Shown: piece after piece, positions 1 to 7,555 of the stretch
Numbering within the stretch: position 1 is the stretch's first letter
Layout of the letters: every line of letters starts with the position of its first letter
NCBI GenBank assembly: GCA_021809365.1
Contig: JAKBAC010000020.1
Location: 1-33,491, forward strand
Origin: Planctomycetota bacterium
GTDB lineage: Bacteria > Planctomycetota > Phycisphaerae > WQYP01
DNA: 33,491 bases
Direction of reading: 5' to 3'
Position numbers and translations under genes: made by a program
Notes under the pieces: generated by a model
The model's database searches: none
What the model saw: the letters and a program-made list of their open reading frames with translations, nothing else
Told to the model about the DNA's origin: nothing

Positions 1-400
1 GTAAATACCGTCGTCGTCGCCGCCCCTTTGCGTTCTTACGCCCCTTTGCGGTTTCACCCCGTTGTTCGTTGCTCGTTGAGCGCAGCGTTTCGTTGAAGCA
101 TGTCGTTCCCTCTTCGTATCTTTGTGTCGTTGTGTCTTTGTGGTGAATTCCTCGTGGCCTTTCGTTTAACCTCTGTGTCCTCTGTGATCTCTGTGGCAAA
201 CCGTCGTCGTTTCCTCCGTTTACCTCAGCTACCTCGTGGTGAATATCGTCGTCGCCTCCCTAAAGCGCGGTGAAGCCGCCTCGCTCGCTAAACATCAGGT
301 CGCAATCTGTTACCTCGTGGCTCCTAACTCCTACCTCCTAACTCCTCGTCCATCTCCTAACTCCTAAATGCTGGCGGTGCCGCCGCGTTGCAAAATCGGT
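1..400. repeat. Degenerate repeat-word array (left end)
   Basis: No credible gene lies here. Read on the minus strand, the stretch is a chain of short degenerate words: a CACGAGGTA/GGTAAACGGAGG block (about 213-245), a CACAGAGATCACAGAGGA block (about 165-199), ACAACGACACAAAG (about 120-140), AACGAGCAACGAACAACG (about 60-80), CGCAAAGGGGCGTAAGAACG (about 24-55), and GGAGTTA heptamers (about 322-368). The same words, in the same order, recur on the plus strand at the right end of the window (33151-33353). Words of this kind are common in intergenic regions of some environmental bacteria; their function is unknown. Confidence 0.85.
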
Positions 401-408
401 CACAGGCC

Positions 409-422
409 CGGCTCATGAGCCG
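409..422. repeat. 14-bp perfect palindrome
   Basis: CGGCTCATGAGCCG is a perfect inverted repeat between the repeat array and tRNA-Leu. It lies downstream of the tRNA (minus strand), so it could help end that transcript, but no T-tract follows and this is only a possibility. Confidence 0.4.
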
Positions 423-470
423 CGGCCCCATTGAAGTAGAGATACATTGATATATCGATATTTCTCCTAC

Positions 471-555
471 TGCCCGGGGCGGGAGTCGAACCCGCACGAC
501 CGAAAACGGTCACAGGATTTTAAGTCCTGAGCGTCTGCCATTCCGCCACCCGGGC
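471..555 (-). tRNA. tRNA-Leu (anticodon UAA)
   Basis: An 85-nt class II tRNA folds completely on the minus strand. The acceptor stem is GCCCGGG/CCCGGGC with discriminator A, the D-stem is GCG/CGC, and the anticodon stem CAGGA/TCCTG encloses the loop CTTAAAA, giving anticodon UAA. The long variable arm is GACCG-TTTT-CGGTC, and the T-stem is GCGGG/CCCGC with a TTCGACT loop. The long variable arm and anticodon identify leucine. CCA is not encoded. It is a single tRNA with no integrase beside it. Confidence 0.97.
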
Positions 556-566
556 TGGAAAATAAC

Positions 567-594
567 ATTATCATTGGAAATGAGTTGTTTTCAA
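567..594 (-). promoter_or_regulatory. Putative tRNA-Leu promoter
   Basis: Read on the minus strand, TTGAAA (594-589) and GATAAT (572-567) are separated by 16 bp, each matching the sigma-70 consensus at 5 of 6 positions. The expected start near 560 lies about 5 nt before the tRNA 5' end, fitting a short-leader tRNA transcript. Confidence 0.6.
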
Positions 595-706
595 CCTGAA
601 ACGCAATTTGACCGCAATACGCGCACTTGTGGGGCCTGACACTTTCTCCACAATTTTCATTTCCGGCATGACATTGGCTACAATTGCGCAGGTATGAAAG
701 GCCGCG

Positions 707-1309
707 ATGATTATTATTGATGCTTACAACTGCCTGCACGCCGGAAGCTCCATGGCGGGACCATGGAATGGTTTATCCCTCCGTGAATTGTGCCGACTGG
801 TTGAACGGGTGGATAGGAAGATCGTGCTGGTGATGGATGGATCCCCAAAGCCCGACGAGCCACGCGGTAACGAATTTCCAGATGTCACACTGATGTATTC
901 AGGTCGCGGCGTCTCGGCGGATTCGGTCATCATCGACATGGTCGGCAACAGTACCGGGTCGCGAAACATCACCGTGGTGAGCAATGACCGTGCGGTAAAA
1001 TCCGGGGCGCGCCGTGGCGGAGCCAAAACGGTCGCGTGTGAAGCATTTCTGGCGGGTGTATTACGCCGCAGATCAGCCATGCGCATGTATTGGAAAACAG
1101 CGGAGCCGATGCGCAAATCCACCGGCGAATCGATGGATACCGATTACTGGCTGCACGAATTCGGCTTCAATGGCGCACGCGGGAAAACGCCACCATCCGC
1201 CGATGCGCCGCGGCAATCCGCCGACGACCTCGCACTGGAAAATATCAACCGCATCAACATGATAGACATGGAGGAAATTCTGCGTCGGCGACCACCGCCT
1301 GAACAATAG
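707..1309 (+). CDS. YacP/Rae1-type NYN-domain ribonuclease
   Basis: A 200-residue protein of the YacP-like NYN family (PIN-like fold). Family members such as Bacillus Rae1 are endoribonucleases that cut mRNA on the ribosome. The N-terminus MIIIDAYNCLH carries the first conserved Asp of the fold. A second acidic strand VLVMDGSP lies near residue 45, and the SADSVIID helix and VVSNDRAVKSGARR strand-helix near residues 90-120 match the family core. The last ~70 residues are charged and low in predicted structure, longer than in short homologues. The start ATG has GAAAGG about 6 nt upstream. It is a lone plus-strand gene, tail-to-tail with rnpA. The substrate here is not known; the nuclease role is inferred from the family. 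Confidence 0.75.
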   Translation: MIIIDAYNCLHAGSSMAGPWNGLSLRELCRLVERVDRKIVLVMDGSPKPDEPRGNEFPDVTLMYSGRGVSADSVIIDMVGNSTGSRNITVVSNDRAVKSGARRGGAKTVACEAFLAGVLRRRSAMRMYWKTAEPMRKSTGESMDTDYWLHEFGFNGARGKTPPSADAPRQSADDLALENINRINMIDMEEILRRRPPPEQ

Positions 1310-1330
1310 TCACGAACCAGCCACAATGAT

Positions 1331-1666
1331 CTACCGCAGCATAGCCAGGAGAATTTTCTGATACTCCAGCATTCCCATGCGTGTATGCGGCTGCACCACC
1401 AGCAACACATCAATACCTGGTGGAAATTCATGCTGGGCCAGTCGCCAGGCCTCACGCACGCGGCGGCGAAGCGCATTTCGTTCCACCGCTGATCCGCATT
1501 TTTTCGCAATGGATATGGCCACGCGTGCTGATGCATCATCCGCGCGCCGCACGACGCAGGCCATCAACGGCTTGTGCCGACGCCGCCGGCCTGTCTTATA
1601 CACGGTATCAATAAGTTTTTTTCCTGACAGCCGCGTGGATTTGAGAAATCGGAAAGAATGCTTCAC
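1331..1666 (-). CDS. rnpA: Ribonuclease P protein component
   Basis: RnpA is the small basic protein subunit of RNase P, which removes 5' leaders from pre-tRNAs together with the RnpB RNA. The hallmark helix RNALRRRVREAWR is present after the conserved basic strand AISIAKKCGSAV, and the N-terminal pattern FRFLKSTRLSGK is typical. The reading frame stays open upstream to 1744, but the family length (~110 residues) and homology favour a GTG start at 1666, giving 111 residues. The usual upstream partner rpmH (ribosomal protein L34) is not present; the sequence upstream instead runs into the palindromic element at 1779-2054. dnaA lies about 6 kb away in divergent orientation, recalling the common rnpA-rpmH/dnaA neighbourhood. 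Confidence 0.93.
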   Translation of the reverse strand: MKHSFRFLKSTRLSGKKLIDTVYKTGRRRRHKPLMACVVRRADDASARVAISIAKKCGSAVERNALRRRVREAWRLAQHEFPPGIDVLLVVQPHTRMGMLEYQKILLAMLR

Positions 1667-1778
1667 GTTCGTTCCATCGTTTTGATTCCCTTGTACCGTT
1701 CTGCCGCGACTGAACATTCCATGGTCCATGGGCCGCATTCCCAATTTTCAGAGCATGACGTAGTTGCGGACCTTGCAG

Positions 1779-2054
1779 CCTAGTGCCCTGTTCCACCCGT
1801 AATTACGGGTGGATTGGCCTCAAACCGGCCAGATGCCAGGAGTCGGCGGCGAGAACCGGGTTCGTAAACCCCTTGAGCCGACGCGACGCCGCAGATGGCC
1901 GGTTTCAGGCCAACCCTACGGGCGGGTGCCAAGGGGCCGTGGGCTTTGTCGCTCGTCGTCAACGTATGTATTCATACGTAATCCTTCTCGCTTCGCGCCC
2001 ACAACCCCTTGGCCCTCCGTCAACCCGTAATTACGGGTGGAACAGAGCACTAGG
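1779..2054. mobile_element. MITE-like element with nested inverted repeats
   Basis: A 276-bp non-coding element. Its ends are inverted copies (CCTAGTGCCCTGTTCCACCC against GGAACAGAGCACTAGG read inverted) with one mismatch over about 30 bp. Each end contains the 16-bp palindrome ACCCGTAATTACGGGT (1795-1810 and 2023-2038). Inside are three further inverted pairs: 1814-1831 with 1896-1913 (17 of 18 match), 1928-1944 with 1997-2013 (15 of 17), and the hairpin 1962-1979. Both outer borders are CTAG, which would fit a TA target duplication within CTAG as made by IS630/Tc1-type transposases; that assignment is inference. No transposase is encoded; open frames across it are chance. It separates rnpA from the GH172-like gene. 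Confidence 0.8.
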
Positions 2055-2092
2055 TACCACTTGCGTGCGGCAATGGCATAATCTGAAAACGG

Positions 2093-3208
2093 TCAGTGCT
2101 TGGGTTTGTAACCCAGCGGCAACAATTGCGACGCGGGCGGTAGCGGGGCATATACCGGATGCGGCTCTGTCTGATACCAGTATGCCACCGAGGAATAATC
2201 CGCCTTGACATTATCCCATGGTCCGACCTGAATCGTAAATCGAATCGACTTTTTGAACGGAATGGCATCCTCAATATGCCAGCGATAGGCACTGACGCGC
2301 CAAGTCTTCTTATCTTTGATTAAACATCCGTGATAGGGCGCGGAATAAGGCCCTTTATCAAAATACCATCCGCTGCAAAAGTAATCCTCGGTGCCCGTGC
2401 CTTCAATCGCGGGCATGATCTGCCCTGGCTTGGCCGGCCCGATACCTTGATAGAAATTACCTTTTGCGGGTGCATCAATGTAGACCATTTCGTTGCCTTC
2501 AAGAAATTCAAGCCCATGATCCTGCACATTGTGCATGAACAATGCGGTGCCCACGTATTGTCCACGGCCCGTGGTGTTGAGAATGACATAATTCTGCCCT
2601 GGCGGTACCGGCCTTTCCTGCCGCCAGAGGGCGTGAAACTCCAGCATCTTCCGCGGAACTTTCTTGTACGCGTCGAAGCCGATGTTCCAAAAAAATTTTT
2701 TGATCGGTTTACCGGTCTCATTGGTAATGGTCCAATAGGCACTTTTATGAAATGGCATGGGCCACCAGCAATTGTAGCCGCCGCTGGTTTCCTCCAGTGG
2801 AGCCGATTTATAGTCCACCTGCTGGCCAAATCCAACGCCGAAAAAGGCTCCCAGCGGTGCGCGAACGCTGGGATGCTTTTCGCCATCCCAGTACATCCTC
2901 AAAATCAACTGGCACCGATCCGCCGTGTTGCCGGGAAAAGTACACCAGAATCTGCGGACAATTCCAGCGCCTTTATAATTCAACAGCACCAGCGTCTGGC
3001 CCGGAGCGATACTACGGTAGTCCTTATTTGCGCCTTTGCGATCCCAACTGCTCGCGTGCATGGCGGTACCCGTGCGTTCAAGCGGTAAACCAGCAAGCGG
3101 ACTGCCCAGCCCCGGTGTGTTCCCCACCGTTTGCCCTTTGATGATCGGGCACAACAGCAACAGCATACCTACCATCATCCATGGGACCTGACGTTTAGAA
3201 TTTCGCAT
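2093..3208 (-). CDS. Secreted DUF2961/GH172-family glycoside hydrolase
   Basis: A 371-residue protein of the DUF2961 family, classified as glycoside hydrolase family 172. Characterised members act on fructofuranosides (including difructose anhydrides) or D-arabinofuranosides. The N-terminus is a clear signal peptide (basic RNSKR, hydrophobic core residues ~10-22), so the enzyme is probably exported. Family motifs visible are FLEGNEMVY (235-243), GTGTEDYF (270-277) and YRWHIEDAIPF (308-318); the Glu residues in these motifs are the likely catalytic candidates. The start ATG has AAGGA ~7 nt upstream. It stands alone on the minus strand, divergent from miaA. The exact substrate cannot be read from the sequence. 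Confidence 0.82.
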   Translation of the reverse strand: MRNSKRQVPWMMVGMLLLLCPIIKGQTVGNTPGLGSPLAGLPLERTGTAMHASSWDRKGANKDYRSIAPGQTLVLLNYKGAGIVRRFWCTFPGNTADRCQLILRMYWDGEKHPSVRAPLGAFFGVGFGQQVDYKSAPLEETSGGYNCWWPMPFHKSAYWTITNETGKPIKKFFWNIGFDAYKKVPRKMLEFHALWRQERPVPPGQNYVILNTTGRGQYVGTALFMHNVQDHGLEFLEGNEMVYIDAPAKGNFYQGIGPAKPGQIMPAIEGTGTEDYFCSGWYFDKGPYSAPYHGCLIKDKKTWRVSAYRWHIEDAIPFKKSIRFTIQVGPWDNVKADYSSVAYWYQTEPHPVYAPLPPASQLLPLGYKPKH

Positions 3209-3655
3209 GGTGTTATCCTTAAACGAGATATTGATGACTATTACGTCCGCTGCATTTCTCCGGCACAGCGTTATCGTACTAATGCCGCCAATTGACCTCC
3301 GCTTCTTCCACTGTTTTACACTTGATCTCCAGCAAAATCAATATAGCGGATAAAAAACGAATTCGGCGGGGCCGAACGGATTCAATTATTGGCGTTCCGA
3401 GCTGACGGGACAGCCGATGCGGGGAAATATGACTATACGCGCGTACGGCGTCACGCTTGTCCGTGCGTGCCGTCGCTTGACTTTCCGTCATAAGCCGGTA
3501 AAAGTGAATGAAGTAGTGTTGAGCCTAAGGATTATTGTTTTACTCCTCACTTGACTACCGCGAGACAGGCCTCCGGCGTTCTTCTTGGTCAGGATAAATG
3601 CCTTGATCCGACCAACCACCATCCCAAAACGTGCCTCGCTGGCAGAGGATTGTAA
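3209..3655. other. 447-bp divergent intergenic region, no gene seen
   Basis: This separates the start of the GH172-like gene (minus) from miaA (plus), so it must hold promoters for both. I found no convincing -35/-10 pair, tRNA, conserved RNA or coding sequence. Short open frames here have no family features; in particular none encodes ribosomal protein L34. Confidence 0.5.
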
Positions 3656-4612
3656 ATGGATAAGTTGCTGGTCATAGTTGGTTGCACGGCCACGGGTAAA
3701 TCGGAATTGGCCGAATCGCTGGCGATGGCGATGCCGGGAGCAGATGGCAAACCCGCCACCATCATGGCGGTCGATTCCATGCAGGTGTATCGCGGCATGG
3801 ACATCGGAACCGCCAAACCTTCCGCGGCGGTTCGCGCGCTGATTCCGCATAGCATGATCGATATCGCCGATCCATGGGAGTCATTTTCCGCGGCGCGCTT
3901 CGCGGCACTGGCCGCGCCTGTTCTGGAACATCACCGTCTGCAAGACCGTCCACTGATTCTTGTCGTCGGCACAGTGTTGTATCTGCGTGCGCTATTGGAA
4001 GGGCTGTTCGAAGGGCCACCCGCGGATGCCAAGATTCGGCGGGAGCTGGCGCGCCGCGCGGAATACGATGGTTCCACGGAACTGCACAAGGAATTAGCCC
4101 GCGTGGACCCCCTGGCGGCACAGCGGATTCATCCCAATGACCTGCGCCGTATTACGCGAGCTTTGGAAGTATTTCAAATCACCGGCCAGCCGATCAGCAC
4201 ACTGCAAACACAATGGCGGGCGGGCCGGCCGCGACTGGATTACCGCATGATTGGACTGATGCGCAACAAGACGGACTTGAATCATCGCATCAATCAGCGG
4301 GTAAAAATCATGATCGACGATGGCCTGCTCAAGGAGGTGCGCGACTTATTGGATGCCCCCAATAGCCTGTCCATGCAGGCGCGGGAGGCGGTAGGCTACA
4401 AACAGATCATTGACCATCTGACCGGATCGTTGTCGCTGGATCAGGCTATTGAGCAAATTAAAATTCAAACTCGGCATTTGGCCAAGTTACAGCGTACCTG
4501 GTTGAAGCGATTCGACGCCGTTAACTGGTTCACCGCCTTGCCGCAACAGCCCACGGCGGAACTCACGGGGCAGATTATTGAATCGCTGACGCGGCAATCA
4601 GCAGTAATCTGA
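3656..4612 (+). CDS. miaA: tRNA dimethylallyltransferase
   Basis: MiaA transfers a dimethylallyl group from DMAPP to N6 of A37 in tRNAs reading UNN codons, which includes the tRNA-Leu(UAA) at the left of this window. The P-loop GCTATGKS is at residues 9-16, followed by the tRNA/DMAPP-binding motif DSMQVYRGMDIGTAKP at 40-55. The GTVLYLRALLEGL helix lies near 110, and the C-terminal EAVGYKQII and QTRHLAKLQRTWLKR motifs are complete. At 318 residues it is of normal length. An AGAGGA Shine-Dalgarno lies ~7 nt before the ATG. It overlaps or nearly abuts the following FGGY kinase gene, so the two are probably co-transcribed, although no functional link is obvious. Confidence 0.95.
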   Translation: MDKLLVIVGCTATGKSELAESLAMAMPGADGKPATIMAVDSMQVYRGMDIGTAKPSAAVRALIPHSMIDIADPWESFSAARFAALAAPVLEHHRLQDRPLILVVGTVLYLRALLEGLFEGPPADAKIRRELARRAEYDGSTELHKELARVDPLAAQRIHPNDLRRITRALEVFQITGQPISTLQTQWRAGRPRLDYRMIGLMRNKTDLNHRINQRVKIMIDDGLLKEVRDLLDAPNSLSMQAREAVGYKQIIDHLTGSLSLDQAIEQIKIQTRHLAKLQRTWLKRFDAVNWFTALPQQPTAELTGQIIESLTRQSAVI

Positions 4613-4641
4613 TGCCGTCGGTAATTGTTACGGAGACGCCG

Positions 4642-5976
4642 ATGAAAATTCTGGCCATGGATGTTGGATCATCCTCAATCAAAGCGGCTTACTGCAAAAA
4701 TGGCCGCGTGAAGCATATTGAACATGTTCCGCTGGCCACCACGCTGTGCGGCACCGAAGTGGAGATATCCGCGTCCAGTCTGCTGAAAGGTTTTCGCAAG
4801 GCGATCCGCCAAATTACGCAAACACATCATTCCATTGACGCCATCGCCATCGACAGCTTTTGTCCCGGCGTAGTCGCTCTGGACAATCGTGACACGCCGC
4901 TGTTCGGATGTGTTACCCATCAGGATCGCCGCAGTCTTCAACAGGCCGCAACCATTGAACATGAAATTGGCGCGACCCGCCATCTGGAACTCACCGGAAA
5001 TCGCCCCTTCCCCGGCGGCATCGGCAGCACCACGTTGCTGTGGTTTAAGGAAAACCGCCCGGCGTTATTCAAGAAAATCGCCCGTATCGGTCAACCCACA
5101 TCTCTGTTGGTGCGGCATCTGACCGGACAGTGGGTGATCGACCCCTCGCAGGCGGCATTTCTGGGCCTATATGACTCCATCAAATTAACGGGCTGGATCG
5201 CCGAGTTATGCGCCATGGTCGGCGTGACGGAAAAACAACTTCCCCGCCTGCTATTCGCCGATGACATCGCCGGAAAAGTCAGGCCCGCCGTGGCCGATCA
5301 GCTTGGATTGCCCGCAGGCTGTCCGGTTTTTACGTCTCTGGTGGATACCAGTGCCGCCATGCTCGCCACCGATTGTCGCCCCGGACGGTTGGTCCATAGC
5401 GCCGGCTCCACGGATGTCCTGGCGCTATGTCTTGATAAACCCGCACCGGCGGCTGATATTCTCACCCGGCCACTGGGCACAGGAAAGACGCTGCCCCGAC
5501 GCTGGCTGGCCGTAAGCACCATCGCCGCCGGTGGCTCGACCATGCACTGGTTGAAGGATAATTTATTTGCGGATTATTCGACTAGAAAATTTCGCAAGCT
5601 CCTCGAGCACATCGGCGAACAGCCTCTCAACAAGGTGTCATTGCCGACCCCCGGCGTCGAATTCGCGCCTTATTTGGCCGGGGATCGCACGGCGATGGAG
5701 GAAAAGACCGGCACCTTCAGCGGATTAACACTGGCCAGCACACGCAAAGATATGCTCCGCGCCGCGGTCACGGCATTGGCGCAAAGCAGTCGGCGACGGT
5801 TTGAGAGGCTGGCGGAAATTCACCCCATTGACAAGGAGGTATTTACCATGGGCGGACAGGTGGAGTTGGCCGCGATCATGCATGCTCGTTGGCCGGGACA
5901 CTGCAAATTTACAACACTACAAACCGAGGCCATCGGTGGACTAAACCGTTTGTGTTCCGGTTTAGACTCAGCTTAA
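4642..5976 (+). CDS. FGGY-family carbohydrate kinase
   Basis: A 444-residue kinase of the FGGY family, which phosphorylates sugars or polyols with ATP. The N-terminal phosphate-binding strand MKILAMDVGSSSIKAAY is clear. SFCPGVVALD and THQDRR mark the first domain, and VHSAGSTDVLALC and TMGGQVELAAIMHARWPG mark the second actin-like domain. The frame is open from an ATG at 4612 that overlaps the miaA stop (TGATG), but GGAGA at 4632-4636 sits 5 nt before the ATG at 4642, where homology also begins, so the later start is chosen. The substrate cannot be assigned; no sugar isomerase or transporter adjoins it. Confidence 0.8.
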   Translation: MKILAMDVGSSSIKAAYCKNGRVKHIEHVPLATTLCGTEVEISASSLLKGFRKAIRQITQTHHSIDAIAIDSFCPGVVALDNRDTPLFGCVTHQDRRSLQQAATIEHEIGATRHLELTGNRPFPGGIGSTTLLWFKENRPALFKKIARIGQPTSLLVRHLTGQWVIDPSQAAFLGLYDSIKLTGWIAELCAMVGVTEKQLPRLLFADDIAGKVRPAVADQLGLPAGCPVFTSLVDTSAAMLATDCRPGRLVHSAGSTDVLALCLDKPAPAADILTRPLGTGKTLPRRWLAVSTIAAGGSTMHWLKDNLFADYSTRKFRKLLEHIGEQPLNKVSLPTPGVEFAPYLAGDRTAMEEKTGTFSGLTLASTRKDMLRAAVTALAQSSRRRFERLAEIHPIDKEVFTMGGQVELAAIMHARWPGHCKFTTLQTEAIGGLNRLCSGLDSA

Positions 5977-6031
5977 TAAGGCCGCACACAAAACGGAGTT
6001 TTACCGCCGGAATTTTCAGGTATTCGCAATT

Positions 6032-6997
6032 ATGCCCGACACAGTTGAAACATTTGACATTATTCGTCCCACGGACCATCGATTGATAAGCCGCGGCATT
6101 GATTGTGTTCTTTCCGGTGCGGAAATATTGCCGCACTCGAATTCAGGTGATCTGGCCGCCCGCCGCCGATCTTTTGATGAACACTGCCTCAAGCACGGCG
6201 TGGACACCTCGCGACAGGTGCTGGCCATGCAGGCACAGCTTATTGTCGGTGCATGCCTCTGGGTCGGCACGGCCGGGCGAACCGCTATGTTTTATGCGCC
6301 CGGCAATATCGCGCCGGATCAGCAACTGCGGCAGGCACAAGTTCGCTGCGTGGCGGAAGCCTGCCGGGATGCCGCAGCCGCACGCATGGTTGTAGGACAG
6401 GCTATTCTCACTCCCGAAACTCTGGCCGTTGCCGCACTGTATCGCGCGGCTGATTTTTTTGAACTCGCGACATTGTTGTACATGCGTCGCGGATTGCCGT
6501 GGCGCAAGCCGTCGTTTGAACTTCCGCCGGATTTTCAATTGGTGTCTTACACGCCGGATCGCCGCGCGGATTTCGGCTGCGCCATCGAAGCCAGCTATCA
6601 TCAGACGCTGGATTGCCCGCGGCTCACCGGTATGCGCTCCATGGAGGATGTCCTCGCCGGACATCAGGCGGTCGCCTTCGATCCCTCGCTCTGGCTTCTG
6701 CTTCTGCGCGACGCGCAGCCGGTCGGCGTACTGCTGATGGCGCAGCGGGAAGAGAACGCGCCTCTGGAGTTGGTTTATCTTGGATTGGCACCGCAGTGCC
6801 GGGGAATGGGATTGGGCGGACAATTAATACAATTGGTGCTGCAAACGGCGATGCGGGTGCGGGCCGCCGGCATCACACTGGCGGTGGATCGCGCCAATAC
6901 ACCGGCGGTTCATCTTTATAACCGCTTTCGATTTGAGCAAATTGCCCAGAGGCAGGTGTTGATCCGTCCACTTGAAAATCCGCCGCACCACGATTAA
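6032..6997 (+). CDS. GNAT-family N-acetyltransferase (two-domain)
   Basis: A 321-residue protein whose C-terminal half is a canonical GNAT domain: ELVYLGLAPQCRGMGLGGQLI carries the acetyl-CoA pyrophosphate-binding Q/R-x-x-G-x-G/A motif, and VDRANTPAVHLYNRFRFE is the usual last motif. The N-terminal ~150 residues look like a second, degenerate GNAT-like half, as in mycothiol-synthase-like tandem proteins. It follows the kinase gene by 55 bp on the same strand and may be the third gene of that transcript. The acetyl acceptor is unknown. Confidence 0.78.
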   Translation: MPDTVETFDIIRPTDHRLISRGIDCVLSGAEILPHSNSGDLAARRRSFDEHCLKHGVDTSRQVLAMQAQLIVGACLWVGTAGRTAMFYAPGNIAPDQQLRQAQVRCVAEACRDAAAARMVVGQAILTPETLAVAALYRAADFFELATLLYMRRGLPWRKPSFELPPDFQLVSYTPDRRADFGCAIEASYHQTLDCPRLTGMRSMEDVLAGHQAVAFDPSLWLLLLRDAQPVGVLLMAQREENAPLELVYLGLAPQCRGMGLGGQLIQLVLQTAMRVRAAGITLAVDRANTPAVHLYNRFRFEQIAQRQVLIRPLENPPHHD

Positions 6998-7040
6998 TTT
7001 TTGAACGCGCAAATGTGGCGGCGAACGTTGCATCGCTTTT

Positions 7041-7194
7041 TCCCCACGTAACGGCACCGGGTGATCACCCACGGTGCCCTGAAGCGTTACGCAACGGAGC
7101 ACCGTCATAACCATGCGGTGCCGTCGTCGTGCGCTCGGGGCACACGCTCGCAAGTCTCCACCACGCGTCAGCGCCACTTCTCCATTGCCACACA
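7041..7194. repeat. Structured intergenic element, copy 1
   Basis: About 154 bp, alignable with 26153-26310. Copy 1 has an inner stem GGCACCG/CGGTGCC (7053-7059 with 7072-7078) around GGTGATCACC, and an outer pairing CGTAACG/CGTTACG (7047-7053 with 7085-7091). A second stem is GCACCG/CGGTGC (7099-7104 with 7116-7121). The block GGAGCACCGTCATAA is identical in both copies, and both begin with TCCCCACG and end with ATTGCCAC. It could be a small RNA or a palindromic dispersed repeat; I do not recognise a named family. Confidence 0.6.
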
Positions 7195-7255
7195 GCCTTC
7201 AAAACACCCTGCAAATCCGGCCCGATTGAAGCAACACATCGCGCTTTTTTGTCAC

Positions 7256-7299
7256 TTTTACACAATATTAACGTTACCCTGTGGACAATTCGTGCATAA
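7256..7299. promoter_or_regulatory. Cluster of three DnaA-box-like sites
   Basis: TTTTACACA (7256-7264, plus), TTGTCCACA read on minus (7280-7288), and TTATGCACG read on minus (7291-7299) each differ from TTATNCACA by one base. An AT-rich tract separates the first two and another follows. This suits dnaA autoregulation or part of an origin; too few boxes are visible to call oriC. Confidence 0.5.
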
Positions 7300-7375
7300 A
7301 GATTTTTTTTTGTCATGAAGTCATTGTCGCGCTTGCGTTCCGGCCATGGTGGAAAAGAAAATCGTCGAAAACCTG

Positions 7376-7404
7376 TTGAGTCTTTGACAAAACAAGCGTG
7401 TAAT
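7376..7404 (+). promoter_or_regulatory. Putative dnaA promoter
   Basis: TTGAGT (7376-7381) and TGTAAT (7399-7404) are separated by 17 bp, with the -10 matching consensus at 5 of 6 positions. The expected start near 7411 gives a leader of about 145 nt before the dnaA GTG. Confidence 0.5.
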
Positions 7405-7555
7405 AGCTGTCAGCTTTTACCCGGGCATATCGCTTACCGCACCGGGTGAAACACGGCGATGGAGCGCCGGATGTCGTGCAGAACCAGGACGGTTCGTTGT
7501 TGTGTTTCAACAGCCGTGAAGGGTTTGTCACCGCTCATCCGGAAAGGAGTCGCCT

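Larger units (their letters stand above)
6998..7555. other. 558-bp dnaA upstream region
   Basis: A gene-free region between the acetyltransferase and dnaA. It contains the structured element at 7041-7194, an AT-rich segment with three near-consensus DnaA boxes at 7256-7299 that runs into a T-tract at 7303-7311, and a plausible dnaA promoter at 7376-7404. No protein gene was recognised; in particular no rpmH is seen on either strand. Confidence 0.7.

Noticed and set aside
471..555. tRNA-Leu as an integration site for a genomic island
   Set aside because: No integrase and no duplicated tRNA 3' end were found nearby.
1783..2208. A 141-codon open frame over the MITE-like element
   Set aside because: Its sequence is dictated by the palindromes and it extends past the element border; it has no protein features.
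3279..3491. A possible displaced rpmH gene
   Set aside because: The translated frame lacks the K-R-T-[YF]-Q-P start and the Arg/Lys-rich body of ribosomal protein L34.
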